Origin: Streptomyces geranii
GTDB taxonomy: Bacteria > Actinomycetota > Actinomycetes > Streptomycetales > Streptomycetaceae
Length of the DNA stretch: 64,000 bases
NCBI RefSeq assembly: GCF_002954775.1
Contig: NZ_PJME01000014.1
Location: forward strand, 124,001-188,000
Reading direction: 5' to 3'
The notes beneath the pieces are model-generated. The model did not search any database, was not told where the DNA came from, and saw only the letters and a list, made by a program, of their open reading frames with translations. Position numbers and translations under genes: made by a program. Positions 57,720 through 64,000 of the stretch are shown here, piece by piece. Numbering within the stretch: position 1 is the first letter of the stretch; each line of letters opens with the position of its first letter.

Positions 57720-57953
57720 ATGGGCGACCGCTGGCACGTGGAGGTGGACCGCTCGCTGTGCATCGGCTCGGCCCAGTGCGTCCACCGGGCGCCGGGCGGG
57801 TTCCGGCTGGACGCCGGGATGCAGTCACATCCGGTGGAGCCGGACCTGGACGCGAACGAGAGGGTGCTTGCGGCGGCGGAGAACTGTCCGGTGGAGGCGA
57901 TCATGATCACGCTGGTGGGGGGCGGAGAGGGGGTGTTTCCGCCGGAGGACTGA
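57720..57953 (+). CDS. Ferredoxin, 3Fe-4S type
   Basis: 77 residues from ATG 57720, 5 bp after the dehydrogenase stop, with a weak GAGG site. The cluster ligands are CIGSAQC, then a lone C in AAENCPVEAIM: C-x5-C...C-P, the pattern of [3Fe-4S] ferredoxins that feed electrons to actinobacterial P450s. The last residues (GGGEGVFPPED) are an acidic tail. CYP125 at 27140 is the plausible partner, through the shared regulatory sites. Confidence 0.9.
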   Translation: MGDRWHVEVDRSLCIGSAQCVHRAPGGFRLDAGMQSHPVEPDLDANERVLAAAENCPVEAIMITLVGGGEGVFPPED

Positions 57954-57990
57954 GGGTCCCTGCGGGTGGCGGCGGGGGCGAAAAAACGCC

Positions 57991-58656
57991 CTACCGTTCC
58001 GCCGTCCCCGACGGATCCGTCAGGTCGATCAACCGGCACACCGTCTCGATGTCGATCTTCACCTGGGCGATCGACGCCCGCCCCGACAGCCACGTGATCA
58101 GCGCCGAGTGCCACGTGTGCTCGATGACCCGCACAGCCGACAACTGCTCGGGCGTCGGATGCCCCGCCCCCGGCTCACCCAGCCCCATCGAGTCCAGGAT
58201 GATCGCCGTCGTCTGACGCGAGACCTGGTCGACCTCCGGGGAGACACTGCGGTCCGCGAACGTCAGCGCCCGCACCATCGCGTCCGCGAGATGCGGCTCC
58301 CGCTGCAGCGCCCGGAACGCCCGCATCAGCGTCTCCGCCACCCGCTCCGCCGCCGTCTCGCCCGTGGGCGGCTTCTTCCGCAGCGTGCCGTGCATGTGCT
58401 CCAGCTGGTCCTGCATCGTCGCGACCAGCAGATGCACCTTCGACGGGAAGTACCGGTACAGCGTGCCGAGCGCGACCTGCGAGGACTCCGCGACCTCCCG
58501 CATCTGCACCGCGTCGAAACCGCCCCGCGCCGCCAACTGCGCGCTCGCGTGCAGGATCCGGCGCCTGCGGGCCTCCTGCCGCTCGGTGAGCGGAGCGGAG
58601 GGCGGCGGCGAACCCGGTCGCGCCGTACGTGCTTCCACCTTCGCGTCGGCAGCCAT
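57991..58656 (-). CDS. kstR: TetR-family repressor, KstR type
   Basis: 221 residues from ATG 58656 (the open frame extends to 58719). The helix-turn-helix GGFDAVQMREVAESSQVALGTLYRYFPSKVHLLVATM is nearly that of mycobacterial KstR, and similarity continues in the ligand domain (ALTFADRSVSPEVDQVSR; SALITWLSGRASIAQVKIDIE). KstR represses cholesterol catabolism genes and is released by CoA-thioester steroid intermediates. Its box occurs at 58876-58889 in its own upstream region and at three further places in the window, next to CYP125 and FadA5. The orthology call is strong by motif; ligand identity here is inference. Confidence 0.87.
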   Translation of the reverse strand: MAADAKVEARTARPGSPPPSAPLTERQEARRRRILHASAQLAARGGFDAVQMREVAESSQVALGTLYRYFPSKVHLLVATMQDQLEHMHGTLRKKPPTGETAAERVAETLMRAFRALQREPHLADAMVRALTFADRSVSPEVDQVSRQTTAIILDSMGLGEPGAGHPTPEQLSAVRVIEHTWHSALITWLSGRASIAQVKIDIETVCRLIDLTDPSGTAER

Positions 58657-58740
58657 GGGTCGTCCCGTTCCGTGACAGTCGGTGATCGCGCGGGCGATCG
58701 GGCAGTCATGTGTCGGCAACAGCCGGCAACAGTTTGCGAC

Positions 58741-58773
58741 CGGTCAGCATTCGGTCAGCGATCCGTCAGCATG
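58741..58773. repeat. Three 11-bp direct repeats in the kstR leader
   Basis: CGGTCAGCATT, CGGTCAGCGAT and CCGTCAGCATG follow each other without gaps, 85-117 bp upstream of the kstR ATG. Eleven bp is about one helical turn, so a protein could bind one DNA face repeatedly. GTCAGC also resembles a half of the 7-3-7 palindrome. Confidence 0.7.
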
Positions 58774-58875
58774 GCACGTCCGCGTCGTGCGTCCGCCGTG
58801 GCGCGAATCACCTGATCCACCGCTCACAGCCGAGGTGCCTGCCGGTAGATTCGGAGCCTCCTGAACGATCAAGTC

Positions 58876-58889
58876 TGAAACTTGTTCTA
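58876..58889. promoter_or_regulatory. KstR-type box between kstR and glycosyltransferase operon
   Basis: TGAAACTTGTTCTA fits TnnAACnnGTTnnA at every defined base. It overlaps the proposed -35 element of the rightward operon. Confidence 0.75.
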
Positions 58890-58911
58890 GATTAGCGTCC
58901 CGACGTAGTCT
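58882..58911 (+). promoter_or_regulatory. Candidate promoter of the glycosyltransferase operon
   Basis: TTGTTC (58882-58887) and TAGTCT (58906-58911) with an 18-bp spacer, 33 bp before the GTG. The -35 is inside the KstR-type box, so KstR binding would block it. Confidence 0.55.
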
Positions 58912-58943
58912 CGCGGGAAAACGCGGGCAGAAGGGGGCCGGGA

Positions 58944-60488
58944 GTGACCGCTGAGGCCAGCGAGGCGGGTCCTCTTGGGGATCTCGGGGATCTTGCCGCG
59001 GACGGCGAGCGACCGCTCAACATCGCGCTTCTGACCTATAAGGGGAACCCGTTCTGCGGCGGCCAGGGCGTCTACGTACGCCACCTGTCCCGCGAACTGG
59101 CCCGCCTCGGCCACCGCGTCGAGGTCATCGGCTCGCAGCCGTACCCCGTACTGGACGTACTCGACGGCCGAGCCGGGGCCGAGGCAGGTACGGACCCGGG
59201 CCCCGACCCCGTCCTCACCGAACTCCCCAGCCTCGACCTGTACCGCCAGCCCGACCCCTTCCGCACCCCGGCACGGGACGAGTACCGCGACTGGATCGAC
59301 GCCCTCGAAGTCGCCACCATGTGGACCGGCGGCTTCCCGGAGCCCCTCACCTTCTCCCTCCGCGCACGCCGCCAACTCCTGGCCCGGCGCGGTGAGTTCG
59401 ACGTCGTGCACGACAACCAGACGCTCGGGTACGGCCTGTTGGGCGACCTCGGTGCCCCGCTCGTCACGACGATCCACCACCCCATCACCGTGGACCGCCA
59501 GTTGGAGCTGGACGCGGCCGACGGCATACGACGCCGGATGTCCGTACGCCGCTGGTACGGCTTCACCCGGATGCAGAAGCGCGTCGCGCGCCGGCTGCCC
59601 TCCGTGCTCACCGTCTCCGGTACGTCGCGCCAGGAGATCGTCGACCATCTCGGCGTACGGGACGAGCGCATCCACGTCGTGCACATCGGCGCCGACACCG
59701 ACCTCTTCTCGCCCGACCCGGCGGTACGCCAGGTGCCGGGCCGCATCGTGACCACGTCAAGCGCGGACGTCCCCCTCAAGGGCCTGGTCTTCCTCGTCGA
59801 GGCGCTCGCCAAGGTACGTACGGAACATCCCGCCGCCCACCTGGTGGTCGTCGGCAAGCGTGCCGAGGACGGGCCCGTCGCCCAGGCCATCGAGCGGTAC
59901 GGCCTCGAAGGCGCCGTCGAGTTCGTCAAGGGCATCTCGGACGGGGAACTCGTCGACCTGGTGCGCTCGGCGGAGATCGCCTGCGTACCGTCCCTGTACG
60001 AGGGCTTCTCGCTCCCGGCGGCGGAGGCGATGGCCACCGGTACGCCCCTGGTCGCCACGACGGGCGGCGCGATCCCGGAGGTGTCGGGCCCCGACGGCGA
60101 GACCTGCCTCTCCGTACCCCCCGGCGACCCCGGAGCCCTGGCCACCGCCCTGGCCACCCTCCTCGCCGACCCGGAACTCCGCGCCCGCCTCGGCCGCGCG
60201 GGCCGTGAGCGCGTACTGACCCGCTTCACCTGGGCCCGAGCGGCAGAGGGCACGGCGGCCCACTACCGCGAGGCAATGGCCCGCTCCGCGCCCCACACCC
60301 CACCTTCGGCCCGCTCCGCGCCCCCCACACCCCCTACGGGCCGCTCCGCGCCCAAGCCACCCCGCCGCTCCGCGGCCACCCCCGCCCCTGACACGACCCC
60401 TGACGCGACCCCCGACCCCGCCTCCGAGGTCACCCCCGACCCCACCCCCACCGTGACCCCCGACCGCGAAAGCAGGACCCCGTGCTGA
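58944..60488 (+). CDS. GT4-family glycosyltransferase
   Basis: 514 residues from a GTG at 58944 with AAGGGGG at six bases. A GT-B fold: N-terminal YKGNPFCGGQGVYVRHLSRELARLGHRVEVIG, then VVHDNQTLGYGLL, the nucleotide-sugar site in the second domain, and the E-x7-E motif in PSLYEGFSLPAAEAMATGTPLVAT. Retaining transfer of a sugar to an unknown acceptor is expected. The last ~75 residues are a Pro/Thr/Ser/Arg-rich tail encoded by DNA with 30-bp repeats (60281-60374). Overlaps the methyltransferase start by 7 bp. First gene of an operon with a KstR-type box at its promoter. Confidence 0.9.
   Translation: MTAEASEAGPLGDLGDLAADGERPLNIALLTYKGNPFCGGQGVYVRHLSRELARLGHRVEVIGSQPYPVLDVLDGRAGAEAGTDPGPDPVLTELPSLDLYRQPDPFRTPARDEYRDWIDALEVATMWTGGFPEPLTFSLRARRQLLARRGEFDVVHDNQTLGYGLLGDLGAPLVTTIHHPITVDRQLELDAADGIRRRMSVRRWYGFTRMQKRVARRLPSVLTVSGTSRQEIVDHLGVRDERIHVVHIGADTDLFSPDPAVRQVPGRIVTTSSADVPLKGLVFLVEALAKVRTEHPAAHLVVVGKRAEDGPVAQAIERYGLEGAVEFVKGISDGELVDLVRSAEIACVPSLYEGFSLPAAEAMATGTPLVATTGGAIPEVSGPDGETCLSVPPGDPGALATALATLLADPELRARLGRAGRERVLTRFTWARAAEGTAAHYREAMARSAPHTPPSARSAPPTPPTGRSAPKPPRRSAATPAPDTTPDATPDPASEVTPDPTPTVTPDRESRTPC
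60281..60374 (+). repeat. 30-bp periodic repeat encoding the glycosyltransferase tail
   Basis: CCGCTCCGCG recurs at 60281, 60311, 60341 and 60365 (spacing 30, 30, 24), within longer similar units rich in CCCCACACCCC. The coded peptide repeats RSAPxTPP. Confidence 0.8.
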
Positions 60489-61288
60489 CCGTCGATTTCA
60501 CCCGGTTCCCGCTCGCCCCGGGCGACCGCGTACTGGACCTCGGCTGCGGAGCCGGCCGGCACGCGTTCGAGTGCTACCGGCGCGGCGCCCAGGTCGTGGC
60601 GCTGGACCAGAACCGGGACGAGATCCGCGAGGTCGCCAAGTGGTTCGCGGCGATGGAGGAGGCGGGCGAGGCACCGGCGGGGGCAACCGCGACAGCCATG
60701 GAGGGCGACGCCCTGGCGCTGCCGTTCCCGGACGAGTCCTTCGACGTCGTGATCATCTCCGAGGTCATGGAGCACATCCCGGACGACAAGGGCGTACTCG
60801 CGGAGATGGTCCGGGTGCTCAAGCCCGGCGGCCGGATCGCGATCACCGTGCCGCGCTACGGGCCCGAGAAGGTCTGCTGGTCCCTCTCCGACGCCTACCA
60901 CGAGGTCGAGGGCGGCCACATCCGCATCTACAAGGCGGACGAACTCCTCGCGAAGATCGAGGAAGCCGGGCTGAAGCCGTACGGCACGCACCACGCGCAC
61001 GCGCTGCACTCGCCCTACTGGTGGCTGAAGTGCGCGTTCGGCGTCGACAACGACAAGGCGCTGCCGGTCCGGGCGTACCACCAGCTGCTGGTCTGGGACA
61101 TCATGAAGAAACCGCTGGTCACCCGGGTCGCCGAACAGGCGCTCAACCCGGTGATCGGCAAGAGTTTTGTGGCGTACGCGACCAAGCCGCACCTGCCCCC
61201 GGTGGAGGCCGACGCGGATACCGAGGCGGATACCAAGACGGACAGCAAGACGGACAGCAAGACGAAGGCCAAGGTGGCGGCGAAGTGA
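60482..61288 (+). CDS. Class I SAM-dependent methyltransferase (Methyltransf_11-like)
   Basis: 268 residues from a GTG at 60482 inside the end of the glycosyltransferase gene. SAM motif I is VLDLGCGAGRHAFECYRRGAQVVALD; motif II/III FDVVIISEVMEHIPDDKGVLAEMVRVLKPGGRIAITVP. The distal part (DAYHEVEGGHIRIYKADELLAKIEEAGLK, HALHSPYWWLKCAFG) resembles mycobacterial proteins of the Rv0224c type. The C-terminus is a low-complexity Asp/Thr/Lys tail (TEADTKTDSKTDSK). It likely methylates a lipid or terpenoid intermediate; the acceptor is unknown. The next gene begins in GTGA overlap. Confidence 0.9.
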   Translation: MLTVDFTRFPLAPGDRVLDLGCGAGRHAFECYRRGAQVVALDQNRDEIREVAKWFAAMEEAGEAPAGATATAMEGDALALPFPDESFDVVIISEVMEHIPDDKGVLAEMVRVLKPGGRIAITVPRYGPEKVCWSLSDAYHEVEGGHIRIYKADELLAKIEEAGLKPYGTHHAHALHSPYWWLKCAFGVDNDKALPVRAYHQLLVWDIMKKPLVTRVAEQALNPVIGKSFVAYATKPHLPPVEADADTEADTKTDSKTDSKTKAKVAAK

Positions 61289-62355
61289 CGACGCCCCGGA
61301 CAGAACACCTCGTCCTGCCCGGGGTCCTCACCGCCGAGCAGGCCGCCGTCACCGTCCGCGGGATCCTCGCGGAGCAGCGGGCGGACGGGGCCCTTCCGTG
61401 GTTCCGGGGGCACCATCTCGACCCGTGGGACCACATCGAGGCCGCGATGGCCCTGGACGCGGCCGGCGAGCACGAGGCCGCCGAGCGGGCGTACCTGTGG
61501 CTGGCCGCCCATCAGGTGGAGGACGGCTCCTGGTACGCCGCGTACGCCGACGGGGACGCGGACGCCGTCACCGACCGGGGCCGGGAGACCAACTTCGTCG
61601 CCTACATAGCGGTCGGCGTCTGGCACCACTACCTCGCCACCGGCGACGACACCTTCCTGGACCGGCTGTGGCCGACCGTCTTCGCCGCCGTCGAGTTCGT
61701 GCTCCAGCTGCAGCAGCCCGGCGGCGAGATCGGGTGGAAGCGCGAGGACGACGGTACGGACCTCAAGGACGCGCTGCTGACCGGGAGTTCGTCGATCCAT
61801 CACGCGCTGCGCTGTGCGCTCGCCATCGCCGACGAACGTGAAGAGCCGCAGCCCGACTGGGAGTTGGCGGTCGGCGCGCTGCGGCACGCGATCCGCAGGC
61901 ACCCGGAGCGGTTCCTCGACAAGGACCGCTACTCGATGGACTGGTACTACCCGGTCCTGGGCGGCGCGTTGACGGGTACGGAGGCCAAGTCCCGTATCGA
62001 GCAGGGCTGGGAGCGCTTCGTCGTGCCCGGGCTCGGGGTGCGGTGCGTGGTGCCCAACCCGTGGGTGACGGGCGGTGAGTCGGCCGAACTCGCCCTGGCC
62101 CTCTGGGCGGTGGGCGAGTCCGACCGCGCGCTGGAGATCCTGCAGTCGATCCAGCATCTGCGGGACGCGGACAGCGGGCTGTACTGGACGGGTTACGTGT
62201 TCGACGCCCGGCAGATCTGGCCGCGCGAACTCACCACGTGGACGGCGGGTTCGCTGCTCCTCGCTGTCGCGGCACTTGGCGGTCATGAGGCGACGTGCGC
62301 GGTGTTCGGAGGCGAGCTGCTGCCGACGGGACTGGACCCCGACTGCTGTACCTGA
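61285..62355 (+). CDS. (alpha/alpha)-toroid protein (prenyltransferase or GH15-like fold)
   Basis: 356 residues from a GTG at 61285 overlapping the methyltransferase stop (GTGA). Repeated helix pairs are visible (GALPWFRGHHLDPWDHIEAAMALDAAG, QVEDGSWYAAYADGDADA, ETNFVAYIAVGVWHHYLATGDDTFL, IQHLRDADSGLYWTGYVF). It would usually be annotated prenyltransferase, but the E-T-N-F-V-A-Y and W-x-(x)-R-E-(L)-T-T-W-T elements also fit (alpha/alpha)6 glycoside hydrolases. No signal peptide. Last gene of the KstR-box operon. Function unknown; a role with the sugar-lipid product of its neighbours is likely. Confidence 0.8.
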   Translation: MTTPRTEHLVLPGVLTAEQAAVTVRGILAEQRADGALPWFRGHHLDPWDHIEAAMALDAAGEHEAAERAYLWLAAHQVEDGSWYAAYADGDADAVTDRGRETNFVAYIAVGVWHHYLATGDDTFLDRLWPTVFAAVEFVLQLQQPGGEIGWKREDDGTDLKDALLTGSSSIHHALRCALAIADEREEPQPDWELAVGALRHAIRRHPERFLDKDRYSMDWYYPVLGGALTGTEAKSRIEQGWERFVVPGLGVRCVVPNPWVTGGESAELALALWAVGESDRALEILQSIQHLRDADSGLYWTGYVFDARQIWPRELTTWTAGSLLLAVAALGGHEATCAVFGGELLPTGLDPDCCT

Positions 62356-62384
62356 CCGGCGCTCACCGGCATCGGTGCCGGCGC

Positions 62385-62675
62385 TCAGCCACGGCCCACG
62401 CGGCTGAGCGCATGGCCCACGAACAGGTAGACGACGGCGGCCAGTCCGTACCCGGCGACCACCCGCGCCCACTGCTCGTCGAAGGTGAACAGGTCGTACG
62501 ACCAGCCCGCCAGCCACGTGGCCGCGTCGTGGACGAACTCCACGAAGCCGTTCGCGCGGTCCGCGTCGAGCAGGTAGAACAGGATCCAGAGCCCGAGAAT
62601 GAGGGCCATGATGTCGGCGACGATCGCGAAGATCGAGCCGGCCCGGGTGGCACTGCGGCGAGTTCGAGGGGACAT
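62385..62675 (-). CDS. Small membrane protein
   Basis: 96 residues from ATG 62675, just after GGAGG. Two hydrophobic helices (GSIFAIVADIMALILGLWILFYLL and WARVVAGYGLAAVVYLFVGHALS) flank a short Asp/Phe-rich loop (DRANGFVEFVHDAATWLAGWSYDLFTFD). No family that I can name. It converges on the toroid gene with a 29-bp gap. Confidence 0.75.
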   Translation of the reverse strand: MSPRTRRSATRAGSIFAIVADIMALILGLWILFYLLDADRANGFVEFVHDAATWLAGWSYDLFTFDEQWARVVAGYGLAAVVYLFVGHALSRVGRG

Positions 62676-62842
62676 GTCCTCCGGGTGCCCCCGAATCGGG
62701 GATGAAATCAGCGCGGCGAGGGAATGAGGCGGTGGGGACGGCCGCCATTTACCTCCCGTTCGGCCGGAGTTGACGCTTCCAGGGGGCTGAGTTCGATGCC
62801 GTACCTGATGATCCTTCACCCGGGGGAGAGGCAGGGACAGCG

Positions 62843-64000
62843 GTGTCCGACGAGAACAGACCGCCCGTCGTCGAGGAACCGAGACTCACGACCCGGCGCC
62901 GCAGATCCAGACGCCGTCTCCCGCGCCATGTCGTCGTGGCGATGCCACTCGCCCTCGCCGGGCTGATCTCCCTGCTGGTCTCCGGCAACGCGCTGCGCCC
63001 CTTCGAACGCATCACGACCATCCAGGCCAAGATGGCCTCGAAGTCCGACTACTTCCAAGACCCGGAAGTACGGCGGCTGTTGCTCAGGCACGGCATCCGG
63101 GTCGAGGTCCAGCGGCTCGGGTCACGGGGCATCGCCCAGCAGTCGCTGGCGGGTATGGACGTGGTCTTCCCGTCCGGCCAGCCCGCCGCCAAGACCATCC
63201 TCGACAAGCAGGGCCGGACCCTCGACTCGGTCCGCCCCTTCGTCACCCCGCTCGTGCTCGCGACCTTCCGGGACTACGCCGAGACCCTGCGGGAGCTGGG
63301 CGTGGCCGAGCCCCAGAAGTCCGGCGGGAACACGCTCTACTACAACCTCAGGATGGACGAGTTCACCAAGCTGCTGGACGGCATCAGCGTCGACAGGGCG
63401 GGGAAACCGGTCGACCAGGACGGCGACGGGAAGGTCGAACCCGCGGACACCTGGAACGGCATCGGCTTCGACGACGTCAACAAGGGCGAGAGCAACGGCG
63501 GCCGGGTCCTCGTCCGCACCTCCAGCGTGTGCGAGTCCAACTCGGCCGGCACCTACCTCAGCATCCTCTCCTTCGTGCGGAACGGGCAGCGTGTGCCGGT
63601 TGCCGAGGACCAGGTGGTCGACCTCGCCAAGGCCGTCAAGCCCCTGATCAACCTCCAGGGCATGTGGTCCGACGAGCAGGCCGACAGCTACTTCTCCGGC
63701 GAGGGCGAGAGCATCGCGCCCATCGCGGTGATCTACGAGCACCAGTACCTCGCCCACCAACTCGCCTACCGGGAGCGGCACAAGAAGCAGGACACCCAGC
63801 GCGTCCTGCTCTACCCCACGCCCTACGCCCTCACCGAGCCCCAGCTCATCGGCCTCACCGACGACGGCGACCGGCTCGTCGAGATCATCCGCACCGACGC
63901 CGAACTGCGCCAGCGGGCCACCGAGTTGGGCTTCCGCGTCCGGTTCTCCGGCGAGGACGGCAGCAGCGACCAGCTGAACGCCTACCTTCGCGGACACGGG
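62843..64000 (+). CDS. Membrane-anchored extracellular protein with substrate-binding-like domain, C-terminus beyond window edge
   Basis: 386 codons are open from a GTG at 62843 to the window end. A basic N-terminus (RLTTRRRRSRRRLPRHV) and one helix (VVAMPLALAGLISLLVSGNAL) make it a type II membrane protein or signal-anchored. The outer part has FPSGQPAAKTILDKQ, FVTPLVLATFRDYAETLREL, TWNGIGFDDVNKGESNGGRVLVRTSS and SAGTYLSILSFV, in the style of periplasmic binding-protein type II domains that bind anions or peptides. The first positions give AGGGAC close upstream of the start. Family uncertain. Confidence 0.7.
   Translation, partial: MSDENRPPVVEEPRLTTRRRRSRRRLPRHVVVAMPLALAGLISLLVSGNALRPFERITTIQAKMASKSDYFQDPEVRRLLLRHGIRVEVQRLGSRGIAQQSLAGMDVVFPSGQPAAKTILDKQGRTLDSVRPFVTPLVLATFRDYAETLRELGVAEPQKSGGNTLYYNLRMDEFTKLLDGISVDRAGKPVDQDGDGKVEPADTWNGIGFDDVNKGESNGGRVLVRTSSVCESNSAGTYLSILSFVRNGQRVPVAEDQVVDLAKAVKPLINLQGMWSDEQADSYFSGEGESIAPIAVIYEHQYLAHQLAYRERHKKQDTQRVLLYPTPYALTEPQLIGLTDDGDRLVEIIRTDAELRQRATELGFRVRFSGEDGSSDQLNAYLRGHG

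Overview
The window is chromosomal DNA from a Streptomyces or a very close relative. The evidence is very high G+C with strong GC3 bias, many GTG and TTG starts, three Ser/Thr kinases with surface or extracellular domains, an XRE/DUF397 pair, a class F sortase, and a dispersed intergenic repeat of the kind common in streptomycetes. There is no phage, IS element, CRISPR array or large PKS/NRPS cluster. One tRNA (Val, anticodon UAC) lies near the left end.

Left third (1-26 kb) is a mosaic of short transcription units: a coiled-coil membrane protein (cut by the edge), a DUF4097 lipoprotein, tRNA-Val with a strong terminator, a PknB-type kinase, a ketopantoate-reductase-like enzyme, DUF2277, a secreted GH27 alpha-galactosidase with a sigma70-type promoter, DedA, DoxX, an FAD/NAD(P) protein, a PhoD-like phosphatase, a secreted HNH nuclease, and a GDT1-type transporter behind a yybP-ykoY (Mn2+) riboswitch. 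These are followed by a HAD phosphatase, a peptidoglycan-binding membrane protein, an MFS-MarR fusion exporter, small conserved genes, an O-methyltransferase, a phosphoesterase and a GT87-PAP2 membrane protein.

Middle (26-46 kb): a squalene/phytoene synthase-family enzyme, then a divergent CYP125 / FadA5-type thiolase pair (steroid side-chain oxidation). Next come an XRE/DUF397 pair, a kinase with a C-terminal peptidoglycan-binding domain, and an alpha-mannoside locus (ABC importer and LacI regulator, divergent from a GH125 mannosidase, with three identical LacI-type operators). A two-component system, a class F sortase with a probable substrate, and a kinase with a PQQ-propeller-like domain complete this part.

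Right third (46-64 kb): small coupled genes, YoaK, an SLT transglycosylase, and then a five-gene operon read leftward from a cobalamin riboswitch: a secreted alpha/alpha-toroid protein, an SCO2322-family protein, and ECF transporter T, A and S components. I interpret it as a surface cobalamin capture and uptake system resembling transcobalamin/intrinsic factor in architecture. The final block holds a metallo-beta-lactamase-fold hydrolase, an aldehyde dehydrogenase, a 3Fe-4S-type ferredoxin, a KstR-type TetR repressor, a glycosyltransferase-methyltransferase-toroid operon, and a partial membrane-anchored protein.

The most connected signal is a KstR-like regulon. Sites fitting TnnAACnnGTTnnA, or one base off it, sit at four places: before CYP125, before the thiolase, before the hydrolase/dehydrogenase pair, and between kstR and the glycosyltransferase operon. 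A second palindrome with 7-3-7 layout recurs at three of these promoters. This ties two loci 28 kb apart into one proposed steroid/terpenoid circuit.
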